Source: an uncultured Clostridia bacterium
GTDB lineage: Bacteria > Bacillota > Clostridia > Oscillospirales > Acutalibacteraceae
Length of the DNA stretch: 40,431 nt
Assembly: GCA_944384705.1 (NCBI GenBank)
Contig: CALWUI010000026.1
Location: forward strand, 1-40,431
Direction of reading: 5' to 3'
The translations under genes and the position numbers were made by a program. Each line of letters opens with the position of its first letter. The first letter of the stretch is position 1. This document shows, piece after piece, positions 7,241 through 16,697 of the stretch. The notes beneath the pieces were generated by a model. The model did no database searches. It was given only the letters and a program-made list of their open reading frames with translations, and had not been told where the DNA came from.

Positions 7241-8209
7241 TTATATTGAAATCTTTAATGCTGTGTTATATAATTCTAAATTAAATTCTTTTTTTTGGTA
7301 CTCTTGTCTCATATTACAAGCAACTATCCTACCTGATTTCATTGCAATAATTTTTGATTCTTTTGCTTGACAAATTATTTCTATTGCTTTTGCTCCCATT
7401 TCACTCGCTACAGCTCTGTCTCTCAAAGTCGGTGAGCCTCCTCTTTGCACATGGCCTAAAACTGTTTCTGTTGTTGCAATGCCCGTTTGTTTATAAATTT
7501 GTTCTGCTATATCTTTTGTTTTTCCTGTTCCTTCAGAAACTATAATAATAAAATGTTTTTTCCCTGTCTTTTGCGTCATTTTTATTCTGTCCAAAATATC
7601 TCTTTTAAATTCATATGCAACTTCTGGTACTATTATTGCTGTTGCTCCCACTGATATTCCAGTTTCCAAAGCTATATCTCCGCAGTTTCTTCCCATAACC
7701 TCAACTACGCTACATCTTTCATGTGCTTCTGTTGTATCACGAATTTTATCCACCATTTGCATTGCCGTATTCATTGCTGTGTCGAATCCTATTGTATACT
7801 CGCTACAGTTTACGTCATTATCGATTGTTCCTGGAATCGCAACACAAAAAATTCCTTGATCACTAAGTTCCTTTGCTCCTCTTATTGAACCATCTCCTCC
7901 TATAATTATAAGACCATCTAGTCCTAGCTTTTTACAGTTGTTCTTTGCTAAAGCAATTCCTTCTTTAGTCGAAAACTCTTGGCTTCTAGCTGTGTACAAA
8001 ATAGTCCCGCCAAAATTTATTATATCCGAAACACTTCTAAGGTTCATATAAACCGCGTCTAAATTTAACAAGCCATGAAATCCCCTACGTATTCCAAAAA
8101 CTCGAAAGCCTTCGTATATGCCAGCTCTAACCACCGCTCTTATTGCTGCATTCATTCCTGGGGCGTCTCCGCCGCTTGTAAGGACACCTATCTTTTTCTT
8201 TTCTCGCAT
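7241..8209 (-). CDS. pfkA: ATP-dependent 6-phosphofructokinase
   Basis: This 322-residue enzyme phosphorylates fructose 6-phosphate to the 1,6-bisphosphate in glycolysis. It has IGVLTSGGDAPGMNAAIRAV near the start (nucleotide site), IIGGDGSIRGA near residue 100, and the catalytic PGTIDNDVNCSEYTIGFDTA at about 123-142, in which the proton-abstracting Asp is kept. RCSVVEVMGRNCGDIALETG and TVLGHVQRGGSPTLRDR complete the substrate site. GGDG fits the ATP-dependent rather than the pyrophosphate type. ATG 8209 follows GGAGGA by six bases; a GTG 18 bases upstream overlaps that site and is unlikely. It lies 74 bases after dnaE, a pairing common in Clostridia, probably in one operon. Confidence 0.96.
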   Translation of the reverse strand: MREKKKIGVLTSGGDAPGMNAAIRAVVRAGIYEGFRVFGIRRGFHGLLNLDAVYMNLRSVSDIINFGGTILYTARSQEFSTKEGIALAKNNCKKLGLDGLIIIGGDGSIRGAKELSDQGIFCVAIPGTIDNDVNCSEYTIGFDTAMNTAMQMVDKIRDTTEAHERCSVVEVMGRNCGDIALETGISVGATAIIVPEVAYEFKRDILDRIKMTQKTGKKHFIIIVSEGTGKTKDIAEQIYKQTGIATTETVLGHVQRGGSPTLRDRAVASEMGAKAIEIICQAKESKIIAMKSGRIVACNMRQEYQKKEFNLELYNTALKISI

Positions 8210-8283
8210 AAAAGTTCCTCCACTCACAACACGAAACCTTTTAATGTAAGCATCATAAACTTTATTGGTTTGTTCCGTACAAA

Positions 8284-11200
8284 TTATTCTTTTAGCACTA
8301 CATTTTTATCTCCTATTTTTCTTTTGAGTTCTTCAATTAACACATCATTTTTAGATATCCATAATCTTCTTGGTGCCAAAACTAATTTTTTGTTCTCCTC
8401 AAAAAAAATATATACTGGCGTATTGCCTTCAAATATACTCAAGAGCAGCATCGCTCTATCATATTCAAAAGATTCTTTATTTTTTACTTTTATATATAGT
8501 CCAGAATTTTTAACTACTTTTTTTCTTTCTGAATCTATTTTATTTTCATTTATTTGGGCTGGAGGTATTATTTCATCGCATATTAATTTGGGTTCCTCAT
8601 CTTCTCTAACACTTATTCTGGCATGAATTTCTACTATATTTCCATTCATCAACAAAAAAGAACTTTTTTCTAGAACCGAACCAAAAACCATCATTTCCAT
8701 TGAACCATACATGTCCTCAATATTTACATAGGCAAATGTGTTATTATTTTTAGAAGTTTTCAGCTTTACATCCGAAATTATTGCCAAAATCTTTATTTTG
8801 TCTCCATCTTTATACTTGGCTTCTTCACCTTTCGAAATCGATATTATATCTCCTATTTTTGCATAGTTTTGATTTTTTATTAATTCCGAATACTCCGCAA
8901 GTGGATGTCCAGACATATATAGCCCTGTTATTTCTTTTTCCATTTTTAAAAGTTCTTTTTGAGGAAATTCATCCAAATTAGGAAGTTTAATAAAAGAATC
9001 TTTTTCGCTTTCTAGCGTATCAAAAAAACCTATTTGTCCTTCTACATTATTCTTTTTTTCTGACGCCAAACTTTCAAATATACTATCAAGAACAGCTAAC
9101 ATTTGTCTCCGATTAGCTCCCATATTATCGAAGGCCCCGCCTTTAATTAAATTCTCTACAACCCTCTTTTGAATATCCTTATTATGCATTCTTTTACAGA
9201 AATCATATAACGACTTAAATTTTCCATATTTTCGTTCTTCCAAAATTTTATCTATCGGAGCTTTGCCCAAACTCTTTATCGCTAAAAGCCCAAAACGAAT
9301 ATCATTACCTGATACGGTAAAAGCATCTTCACTTTCATTTATGTCTGGGGGCAGAACATTAATTTTTAAATTTCTGCACTCCTCTATATATTCTACCGCT
9401 TTATTTATATTATCAAAAACGCTTGTTATCAGCGATGCCATATATTCTTTAGGATATTTACATTTTAAATACGCTGTTTGATACGATATAAGTGCATATG
9501 CTGCAGCATGAGATTTATTAAAAGCATATGAGGCAAAACTCTCCATCTCAGAATATATGCTAGATGCAACTTCTTCACTTATTCCTCTTCTAATGCATCC
9601 CTCTACTTCTACATGGCCAGATCCATCTACAAGGCCATGTATAAAAATTTGATGTTCTCTTTCCATTACATCTTTTTTCTTTTTAGACATAGCTCTTCGA
9701 ACAATATCTGCTCTGCCAAGCGAAAATCCAGCCAGCTTTCTAAAAATTTGCATAACCTGCTCCTGATATACAATGCATCCATACGTAACATTCAGGATAT
9801 CTGCAAGCAATGGATGTTTATATTTTATTTTTTCTGGATGGTGACGATTTTCAATATATTGCGGGATCGAGTTCATAGGGCCTGGCCTATAAAGTGATAT
9901 AACTGCTATAAGATCTTCTATATTTTCGGGCTTAAGCTGCATTAAAACATTTCTCATACCAACAGATTCATATTGAAAAATGCCCTGAGTCTGCCCTTTA
10001 GACATCATACTAAAAACTTCTTTGTCATTTAAATCAATATTTTCTATTTTAAAACTTTGGTCAAATTTATTTATCATTTTTTCTGCATCTTTTATTACTG
10101 TTAGCGTTCTTAATCCCAAAAAGTCCATTTTTAAAAGGCCCAGCTCTTCAAGTGTTGTCATTGTAAATTGAGTAACTATAGCTTCGTCATTTTTAGCTAG
10201 CGGGACATATTCATCAACCGGCTTTTCTGTTATAACTACACCTGCTGCATGTGTCGAGGCATGCCGCGGCATACCTTCTAATTTTTGAGCCATGTCAATT
10301 AGCTCTTTTACTCTTACATCTTCTTTATATCTTCTCTTTAGATCTACAGAACTTTCTATTGCTTTTTCAATTGTCATTCCAAGTTCCATAGGAACTAATT
10401 TTGCAACAGAGTCAACTTCTGCATAAGGCATATCTAATGCTCTTCCTACATCACGTATTGCACCTCTTGCAGCCATTGTTCCAAAAGTTATAATTTGGGC
10501 CACATGATCGTGTCCATATTTTTTTATAACATAATCTATAACCTCTTGGCGCCGAACATAGCAAAAATCTATATCAAAATCTGGCATGCTTACTCGCTCT
10601 GGGTTCAAGAATCTTTCAAAAAGCAGGTCATATTTTATTGGGTCTATTCCGGTTATCCCAATACAATACGCAGCTAGGCTTCCTGCTCCAGAGCCTCTTC
10701 CTGGGCCAACTGCTATTCCTACACTTTTAGCATACCTTACAAAGTCATGAACAATCAAATAGTAGTCCACATAGCCCATATTCCTTATAGTGGATAATTC
10801 ATACTCTAGCCGATTTATAATAGCAGTTTCTGGCTTACTTCCATAAATTCTATATAACCCATCATAACATTGCTCTTTAAAATATTCATAATGATCTTGA
10901 TTATTTGGCACATCAAAATGAGGAAGTTTTGTCTTGCCAAATTCAAATTCAACATTACATTTCTCTGCTATTTTTGACGTATTTTCTATTGCACCTTCAT
11001 ATTCATCAAAAAGCTGACGCATTTCCTCCTCAGACTTTATATAAATCTGATCTGTTCCAAAGTCCATTCTATCGTCATCATTAATCGTATGGTTTGTTTG
11101 TATGCAGAGCAATATCTCGTGCATGCGGCTATCCTCTTGCGTTATATAGTGGCAATCATTCGTAGCTACCATTGGAATATTCGCCTCTTTTGAGAGTCTT

Positions 11201-11772
11201 GCCAACATCGGTAAAATCCTAATTTCTTCAGCTAGTCCATGGTTTTGAAGTTCTATATAAAAGTTGCCTTCTCCAAAAATTTCTTGATAATTTAATGCAA
11301 ATTCTTTCGCCGTCTCATAATCATTTCTGTTAAGTGCTCGAGGAATCGCTCCAGCTAAGCAAGCCGATAGTGCTATCAAGCCATCGCTATATTTTCGTAA
11401 TAGTTCTTCGTCTATACGTGGTTTATTATAAAAGCCTTCAGTGAACGATTTTGAAACCATCTTTATCAGATTTTGGTATCCAGTGTTATTCTTACATAAC
11501 AAAATCAAATGATAACTTTCTGAATCGTATTCTTTAATTTTGTCGAACCGAGATCTTTTGGCTACATAGACTTCACAACCAATAATAGGCTTTATTCCTT
11601 CTTTTTTAGCCATTTTATAGAAATCCATAACACCATACATACAGCCATGATCCGTTATCGCAACGGCATTTTGGCCAAGTTCTTTAATCTTTTTTATCAT
11701 ACTTTTAATTCTGCATGCGCCATCAAGCAGACTATATTCACTATGCAAATGCAGATGCACAAATTTACTCAT
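8284..11772 (-). CDS. dnaE: DNA polymerase III alpha subunit, DnaE type
   Basis: This 1162-residue replicative polymerase begins with a PHP domain (FVHLHLHSEYSLLDGACRI, then VAITDHGCMYGVMDFYK). The polymerase core has GPGRGSGAGSLAAYCIGI near residue 380 and the catalytic MPDFDIDFCYVRRQEVIDYV near 410. GVVITEKPVDEYVPL and YRPGPMNSIPQYIENRHHPE are typical of DnaE, and an OB-fold lies near 990-1070 (YVNIEDMYGSMEMMVFGSVL). There is no internal proofreading exonuclease, so it is DnaE rather than PolC; Firmicutes usually carry both. ATG 11772 follows GAGGAAA closely. Upstream codons would add 25 residues unlike the family. It leads a likely dnaE-pfkA operon and is divergent from the zinc operon. 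Confidence 0.97.
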   Translation of the reverse strand: MSKFVHLHLHSEYSLLDGACRIKSMIKKIKELGQNAVAITDHGCMYGVMDFYKMAKKEGIKPIIGCEVYVAKRSRFDKIKEYDSESYHLILLCKNNTGYQNLIKMVSKSFTEGFYNKPRIDEELLRKYSDGLIALSACLAGAIPRALNRNDYETAKEFALNYQEIFGEGNFYIELQNHGLAEEIRILPMLARLSKEANIPMVATNDCHYITQEDSRMHEILLCIQTNHTINDDDRMDFGTDQIYIKSEEEMRQLFDEYEGAIENTSKIAEKCNVEFEFGKTKLPHFDVPNNQDHYEYFKEQCYDGLYRIYGSKPETAIINRLEYELSTIRNMGYVDYYLIVHDFVRYAKSVGIAVGPGRGSGAGSLAAYCIGITGIDPIKYDLLFERFLNPERVSMPDFDIDFCYVRRQEVIDYVIKKYGHDHVAQIITFGTMAARGAIRDVGRALDMPYAEVDSVAKLVPMELGMTIEKAIESSVDLKRRYKEDVRVKELIDMAQKLEGMPRHASTHAAGVVITEKPVDEYVPLAKNDEAIVTQFTMTTLEELGLLKMDFLGLRTLTVIKDAEKMINKFDQSFKIENIDLNDKEVFSMMSKGQTQGIFQYESVGMRNVLMQLKPENIEDLIAVISLYRPGPMNSIPQYIENRHHPEKIKYKHPLLADILNVTYGCIVYQEQVMQIFRKLAGFSLGRADIVRRAMSKKKKDVMEREHQIFIHGLVDGSGHVEVEGCIRRGISEEVASSIYSEMESFASYAFNKSHAAAYALISYQTAYLKCKYPKEYMASLITSVFDNINKAVEYIEECRNLKINVLPPDINESEDAFTVSGNDIRFGLLAIKSLGKAPIDKILEERKYGKFKSLYDFCKRMHNKDIQKRVVENLIKGGAFDNMGANRRQMLAVLDSIFESLASEKKNNVEGQIGFFDTLESEKDSFIKLPNLDEFPQKELLKMEKEITGLYMSGHPLAEYSELIKNQNYAKIGDIISISKGEEAKYKDGDKIKILAIISDVKLKTSKNNNTFAYVNIEDMYGSMEMMVFGSVLEKSSFLLMNGNIVEIHARISVREDEEPKLICDEIIPPAQINENKIDSERKKVVKNSGLYIKVKNKESFEYDRAMLLLSIFEGNTPVYIFFEENKKLVLAPRRLWISKNDVLIEELKRKIGDKNVVLKE

Positions 11773-11860
11773 AAAATTTCCTCTCAAATTTTTTACATAT
11801 ATAATTTTATTATATAACTTTTTTGTCGTAAAAAAAAGTGTTCTCAATTTTTAAACTTAA

Positions 11861-11889
11861 TTGACAATCTGTACAGAGTTTGATATCAT
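11861..11889 (+). promoter_or_regulatory. Promoter of the zinc-uptake operon
   Basis: A perfect TTGACA (11861-11866), a 17-base spacer and TATCAT (11884-11889) with an upstream TG (extended -10). Transcription should start near 11896, which rules out start codons at 11880 and 11892 for the regulator. No clear Zur palindrome was found, though one could overlap this promoter. Confidence 0.8.
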
Positions 11890-11927
11890 TAATGAAAATC
11901 TTTCTCAATAACAAAGGAATGTTGCTT

Positions 11928-12362
11928 TTGCAAGAATCTAGGAATACCCGTCAAAAAGACCTCATTTTAAACTGCTTAAAACAAAATGCTTCAAAACATT
12001 TAACCATTGGAGAGATAAAAAGGTTACTCAATAAAACAGGCTCTTATGTAGGTACGGCAACCATATATAGGCAACTTGGTAAATTGGCCGAATTGAATAT
12101 TGTTAGAAAGTTTAAACTTGATGGGCAAAATAGTGCTTGCTTTCAATATATTAAAAATACTGATAAATGCTGTGAACACTTTCATTTAATCTGCTCTGTT
12201 TGCTCTAAGACAGTTCATTTTCAAGATGACACTTTAATTAAAGTGTTTGAAGAAATTAATCGGAAAAATTCGTTTAAAATTGACTTTCCTAAAACTGTTT
12301 TTTACGGAATTTGCAACAAGTGCATCAGTAAAAAATTCTTTATAACATCTGAAAGGCGTTGA
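11928..12362 (+). CDS. zur: Fur-family regulator, probably Zur (zinc uptake repressor)
   Basis: This winged-helix repressor has about 144 residues. The DNA-binding half reads NTRQKDLILNCLKQNASKHL, then SYVGTATIYRQLGKLAELNI. The dimer and metal domain holds CCEHFHLICSVCSKTVHFQD, with the regulatory histidines and the first structural zinc CxxC, and YGICNKC with the second. The znuA, znuC and znuB genes directly follow, so Zur is more likely than PerR or Fur. The start is uncertain: TTG 11928 lies 9 bases after AAAGGA, ATG 11919 abuts that site, and earlier starts fall before the predicted transcription start. It probably represses its own operon when zinc is plentiful. Confidence 0.85.
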   Translation: MQESRNTRQKDLILNCLKQNASKHLTIGEIKRLLNKTGSYVGTATIYRQLGKLAELNIVRKFKLDGQNSACFQYIKNTDKCCEHFHLICSVCSKTVHFQDDTLIKVFEEINRKNSFKIDFPKTVFYGICNKCISKKFFITSERR

Positions 12363-12366
12363 TTTT

Positions 12367-13335
12367 TTGCTTTGCTTTTTTAAAAAATTTTATTATTTTT
12401 TTTGCATTACATTCATCTGTTCAACTTTGGTCTTGGTTTTGTCTAGTTGCAAAGCTGCAGAGTCTGATAATTTAAAAAATAAAAAAATTAGTGTAGTTGC
12501 GTCTTTATTTCCTCAATATGACTTTGCTCGCCAAATTGGTGGAGATATTGCCGATATTTCTCTACTACTACCTCCTGGAGCCGAAAGCCACTCGTATGAT
12601 CCTAGCCCTGCAGATATTTTAAAAATATCTAATTGTGACGTATTTATTTATACTGGACAAGAAATGGAGCCCTGGGCAGATAAACTAATTAATAGCGTTA
12701 ATAAATCTGAATTGATAGTTTGTGATGCATCTAATGAAATCGATTTAATAAAAAATGAAAATCATCATGGCGAAAATGGAAAACACATTGAAGAATCTCA
12801 TAATCATAAATTAGATCCTCATATTTGGCTTGATCCAAGTCTAGCTGCTAAAATGGTAGACAACATATGTTTGGCTTTTTGTGAAAAATATCCTTCAAGA
12901 AGCGATTATTTTAAAAATAATGCTGAGAATTATAAAAGTAAATTATTCGAACTAGATCGCAATTTTAAAAGTATGATAGAGTCTTCTAAAAGAAAATCTA
13001 TTGTATTCGCCGGAAGATTCGCTCACTTGTATTTTGTTAAAAGATATAATTTACAATATATATCCGCTTTTAATAGTTGCTCTGCCGAAGCCGAACCAAG
13101 CGTTAAGAAAATTTCTAAGATTGTTGACTTTATAAATAATAACCATATACCTGTAATTTATTACGAAGAACTATCTGAACCTAAAATCGCAAAATCTATT
13201 GCAGAACAAACCGGCACTAAGTCTCTAAAATTTAGTACAATCCATAATGTTACAAAGGATCAGTTACAGAATAATATTACTTATATTGATCTAATGTTAG
13301 AAAATTATGAGAATTTAAAGCAAGGGTTAAATTAA
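12367..13335 (+). CDS. znuA: Zinc ABC transporter substrate-binding lipoprotein (ZnuA-like)
   Basis: The protein has 322 residues and belongs to the cluster A-I (ZnuA/AdcA/TroA) metal-binding family. A signal peptide ends in lipobox LSSC with the modified cysteine at about residue 28. The mature part opens KISVVASLFPQYDFARQIGG, and AESHSYDPSPADI carries the first metal histidine. A His-rich acidic loop (ENHHGENGKHIEESHNHK) precedes LDPHIWLDP, the second ligand site. Such a loop is typical of zinc rather than manganese proteins. FAGRFAHLYFVKRY and PVIYYEELSEPKIAKSIAEQ complete the fold; in the second, Glu stands near the usual late metal ligand. TTG 12367 follows AAAGG overlapping the end of the regulator gene, suggesting translational coupling. 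Confidence 0.92.
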   Translation: MLCFFKKFYYFFCITFICSTLVLVLSSCKAAESDNLKNKKISVVASLFPQYDFARQIGGDIADISLLLPPGAESHSYDPSPADILKISNCDVFIYTGQEMEPWADKLINSVNKSELIVCDASNEIDLIKNENHHGENGKHIEESHNHKLDPHIWLDPSLAAKMVDNICLAFCEKYPSRSDYFKNNAENYKSKLFELDRNFKSMIESSKRKSIVFAGRFAHLYFVKRYNLQYISAFNSCSAEAEPSVKKISKIVDFINNNHIPVIYYEELSEPKIAKSIAEQTGTKSLKFSTIHNVTKDQLQNNITYIDLMLENYENLKQGLN

Positions 13336-13337
13336 TT

Positions 13338-14048
13338 ATGTGTCTTATAAATGTTAAACAATTAGATGTAACTTATCGAGTTGGTTACAAGACTGTTTTT
13401 GTTTTGAAAAATATTACTCTAGATATAAAAAGCGGAGAATATGTTTGTGTTATTGGAAATAATGGTGCTGGGAAGAGTACTTTGATTAAAACTATTCTTG
13501 GATTGGAACCTATTTCTCGTGGAGAAATAAAAATCAACTGTTCTAAAAACTACATTTCTTATTTACCACAAAATAATGGGATTTCTTTGGATTTTCCGGC
13601 TACGGTTGAAGAAATTGTACTTTCTGGAACACAAAGCACAAAAAATAAATTTAAAGTTCTGTTTTATAATAAAAAAAATAAAATTCAGGCCAGAGTTGCT
13701 ATGGAGAAAGCTGGAATAAATTCTCTTGCAAAACGTCGTTTTGGAGAGCTTTCTGGCGGTCAGCAACAACGAGTTCTGTTTGCCAGAGCTATTGTAAAAT
13801 GCCCTAAAATTCTTATTTTGGATGAGCCTTGCACGGGTCTTGATCACGATACTACTGAGAAATTTTATGAACTTTTAAGCCGCGTCAATTCAAGTGATAA
13901 AACTACTATTATTATGATTTCTCATGACTTGACTGCTGTAAAAAAATTTGCTTCTAAGGTTGTTATTTTAAATGGGGACCTCAAATTTTGTGGTTCTGTT
14001 GATGATTGGGAAAAATATAATTTTTGTGCTTGTGGTGGTAATTTATGA
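13338..14048 (+). CDS. znuC: Zinc ABC transporter ATP-binding protein (ZnuC-like)
   Basis: This 236-residue ABC ATPase powers zinc import. It has the Walker A motif GNNGAGKST (about residue 40), the Q-loop YLPQNNG, the signature LSGGQQQRVLFARAI (about 136), the Walker B ILILDEPCTGLD and the switch histidine in IMISHDLTAV. The ATG at 13338 lies two bases after the znuA stop. Its stop overlaps the znuB start by four bases (ATGA at 14045-14048), so the two are translationally coupled. Length and arrangement are standard for the metal-importer family. Confidence 0.93.
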   Translation: MCLINVKQLDVTYRVGYKTVFVLKNITLDIKSGEYVCVIGNNGAGKSTLIKTILGLEPISRGEIKINCSKNYISYLPQNNGISLDFPATVEEIVLSGTQSTKNKFKVLFYNKKNKIQARVAMEKAGINSLAKRRFGELSGGQQQRVLFARAIVKCPKILILDEPCTGLDHDTTEKFYELLSRVNSSDKTTIIMISHDLTAVKKFASKVVILNGDLKFCGSVDDWEKYNFCACGGNL

Positions 14049-14881
14049 ATATAAATGAAATTGTCAATATCTTATCTTATCCATTTATGGTTCGTGCTAT
14101 TATTGTTGGAATTTTAGTTTCATTTTGCGCCGCTTTGTTGGGTGTTGTTCTGATATTAAAAAGATATGCTCTTATTGGCCACGGCTTGTCCGATGTTGGA
14201 TTCGCTGCCCTATCTTTAGCCACTACTATTGGTGTTTCTCCTATTTATGTTGCTACTCCAATTGTTATAATTGCATCTTTCATAATTATGTATATAAGCC
14301 AGAGCAAAAAGATTAATGGCGATATTGCTATTGGAATTTTTTCTACTGGTGCTCTATCATTTGGCGTTATTATTACGGCTTTTTCTAAAGGTTTCAACAT
14401 GGATGTTTATAGTTATATGTTTGGCAGTATTTTGGCCATGAATAAAACTGATCTTGTTGTTAGTATTTTTTTATCTGTTATTGTAATTTTTACTTTTATC
14501 CTATTTTATAACAGATTATTTATTATTTCGGCCGATGAAGACTTTGCTAGAGCTATTGGAATAAATATTAGATTTTATCAATTTTTAATCTCTTTGCTAA
14601 CTGCGCTTACTGTTGTTGTGGGTATGAGAATGATGGGAACTTTATTAATTTCTAGTCTTATAATTTTTCCGGCTTTTATTGCTAAAAAATTTGTTCGTAG
14701 TTTTAAATATCTTGTTGTTTTATCTGCTTTGTTTTCTATTTTATGTTTTGTTCTTGGCCTTATTGCTTCTCTCGTTTTTGATTTACCTACTGGAGCTGGA
14801 ATTGTTTTAGTCAACATTATTGTATTGATTTTATGCTCTGTTATTAATTGTTTGCTGTGTATAAGAAAAGTTGCTTCTTGA
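14045..14881 (+). CDS. znuB: Zinc ABC transporter permease (ZnuB-like)
   Basis: This 278-residue integral membrane permease of the ABC-3 family has about eight hydrophobic segments. Family sequences include LGVVLILKRYALIGHGLSDV (residues about 38-57), DFARAIGINIRFYQFLISLL (about 166-185) and VVGMRMMGTLLISSLIIFPA (about 192-211), which contains the conserved GxLLxxxLxxxPA stretch. It forms the channel for ZnuA-delivered zinc, with ZnuC as the motor. It is the last gene of the operon. No clear terminator follows, and the next promoter lies only about 27 bases beyond the stop. Confidence 0.92.
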   Translation: MNINEIVNILSYPFMVRAIIVGILVSFCAALLGVVLILKRYALIGHGLSDVGFAALSLATTIGVSPIYVATPIVIIASFIIMYISQSKKINGDIAIGIFSTGALSFGVIITAFSKGFNMDVYSYMFGSILAMNKTDLVVSIFLSVIVIFTFILFYNRLFIISADEDFARAIGINIRFYQFLISLLTALTVVVGMRMMGTLLISSLIIFPAFIAKKFVRSFKYLVVLSALFSILCFVLGLIASLVFDLPTGAGIVLVNIIVLILCSVINCLLCIRKVAS

Positions 14882-14907
14882 TAATTTTTGTGTTTTGTTA
14901 GTTTTGT

Positions 14908-14936
14908 TTGAAAATCTGTGTTATTTATGTTATAAT
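14908..14936 (+). promoter_or_regulatory. Promoter of the yloV-recG unit
   Basis: TTGAAA (14908-14913), a 17-base spacer ending in TGT (extended -10) and a perfect TATAAT (14931-14936), about 76 bases before the start codon. Confidence 0.75.
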
Positions 14937-15011
14937 TAACTTTGCATTTTAATTTGATGTTAAGCATTGCATTTGCTTTAACGGATTTGTACATATGAAG
15001 GAGAGTTTGTT

Positions 15012-16673
15012 TTGATTAATGGTAACTGCCTTTTAAATGCTATCATTTCTGGCACTAATAATATTTTCAAAAATAAAGATTCGATTGACAAATTGAATAT
15101 TTTTCCTGTTCCAGATGGCGACACTGGCACTAATATGTCTATGACTATGGCTTCTGCTATGGATGAATTAAAAAAATCTCCGCAGGATCTGCCAATTTGC
15201 AAAGTTGCCTCTATTGCGGCATCTGCTCTTTTGAGAGGTGCTAGAGGAAATTCGGGAACTATCCTTTCTTTGCTTTTTAGAGGTTTTGCAAAAGGTCTTG
15301 GTGACCTAGAAAACGCTACTGGAAGAGATTTGGTTAATGCTTTATCAATTGGTGTTGATGCAGCTTATAAGGCTGTTATGAAACCAGCTGAGGGTACTAT
15401 ACTCACAGTTGCTAGGGTTGCTTATGAAAAAGGAAAGCTTGCTTCTAACATAAGTGATGATACCGCTTATGTTTGGGAGGAAGTTTGTAAGGGCGCTTAT
15501 GAGGCTCTTTCCACTACACCTGAGCTTTTGCCTGTTTTGAAAAAAGCTGGTGTTGTTGATGCTGGCGGAAAAGGTTTATGCTTAATATTCGAGGGAATGA
15601 TGTCTGTTTTTAAAGATGGAACAATTATCGAAAATAATGGCTCTGATGAAGCTACCGCTTCTAAAATCTTTGGTAAAGAATTTAACTCTGTAATAAATGA
15701 ATTCGATGAGGATATTAATTTTACTTATTGTACGGAATTTATAGTTGGAAGAGATGTTAATGTAGCAACACCTCCTGAAACCTTAAGATGCTTCTTAGAA
15801 ACTATTGGGGATTGTGTTCTTGTGGTTGATGATGAAGAAATAATTAAAGTTCATGTTCATACGGATTCTCCTGGGTTAGCTTTGCAAGACGCACTCTCTT
15901 TTGGTCAGCTGCTAAAAGTTAAGATCGAAAATATGAGGGAACAAAATAAAGTCGCTAAGAATAAGTCTGATGAGGAAATCCGTGTAAAATTGCAGCCTGT
16001 TGAGCCTACTGAAGAAGTTGGCTTTGTTGCAGTGGCTGCTGGAAACGGTCTTAAAACTTTATTTAATGATTTAGGGTGCTTAAACGTCGTTGGCGGTGGC
16101 CAGACAATGAACCCTAGTGTTGAAAATATTTTAGAAGCAGCTCTTGCGACTCCTGCTAAAAATGTCTTTGTTTTGCCTAATAATAAAAATATTATTTTGG
16201 CTGCAGAACAGGCTGTAAAACTTGCTAAGGACAGAAAAATTATTGTTTTACCTACTAAAACTATTCCGCAGGGATTGGCTGCTATGTTGGCATTTAACCC
16301 TGAACTCGGAGCAATGGAGAATTTTAAGTTGATGAGCGGTGCAATTGTCCATGTCAAATCTGGTCAGGTTACTTTTGCAGCTAGAGATGCTGAATACGGC
16401 GGTTTTAAAATAAAAAAAGATGATATTTTGGCATTTAATAGTGGCAAGTTATTACATAAAGCAAAAAATCCTGTTAAGTCGTTAATAAAATTGATTAACT
16501 CTTTAACAGATAAAAATACTTCTTTTATTACTATAATTTATGGACATGGAATTACAGAAGAACAAGCAGAAAATGCATTTAATCAAATTAAAACTAAGGT
16601 TGGTGCAAATGTTGATATAACCCTAATTAATGGCCAACAGCCACTTGATTATTTTATTGTATCGGTAGAATAA
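15012..16673 (+). CDS. yloV: DAK2/DegV-type protein, fatty acid kinase FakA-like (YloV)
   Basis: The protein has 553 residues. The N-terminal DhaL-type nucleotide domain contains NIFPVPDGDTGTNMSMTMAS (about residues 29-48), whose aspartates bind Mg-ATP, and LLRGARGNSGTILSLLFRGF (about 73-92). A middle domain has EFIVGRDVNVATPPETLRCF and KVHVHTDSPGLAL. The C-terminal EDD-like part includes VVGGGQTMNPSVENILEA, characteristic of YloV/FakA. FakA phosphorylates exogenous fatty acids held by a FakB (DegV) partner; no fakB lies in this window. TTG 15012 follows AAGGAGAG. recG starts 24 bases downstream, as yloV and recG are close in B. subtilis. The Asp23-type gene that often precedes yloV is missing here. 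Confidence 0.9.
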   Translation: MINGNCLLNAIISGTNNIFKNKDSIDKLNIFPVPDGDTGTNMSMTMASAMDELKKSPQDLPICKVASIAASALLRGARGNSGTILSLLFRGFAKGLGDLENATGRDLVNALSIGVDAAYKAVMKPAEGTILTVARVAYEKGKLASNISDDTAYVWEEVCKGAYEALSTTPELLPVLKKAGVVDAGGKGLCLIFEGMMSVFKDGTIIENNGSDEATASKIFGKEFNSVINEFDEDINFTYCTEFIVGRDVNVATPPETLRCFLETIGDCVLVVDDEEIIKVHVHTDSPGLALQDALSFGQLLKVKIENMREQNKVAKNKSDEEIRVKLQPVEPTEEVGFVAVAAGNGLKTLFNDLGCLNVVGGGQTMNPSVENILEAALATPAKNVFVLPNNKNIILAAEQAVKLAKDRKIIVLPTKTIPQGLAAMLAFNPELGAMENFKLMSGAIVHVKSGQVTFAARDAEYGGFKIKKDDILAFNSGKLLHKAKNPVKSLIKLINSLTDKNTSFITIIYGHGITEEQAENAFNQIKTKVGANVDITLINGQQPLDYFIVSVE

Positions 16674-16697
16674 AATTCGTCCTTGGAGGTGCCTTTT

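Noticed and set aside
14578..14994. 138-residue minus-strand open frame over znuB
   Set aside because: It is antisense to a clear permease gene, and its composition reflects the complement of membrane-segment codons.
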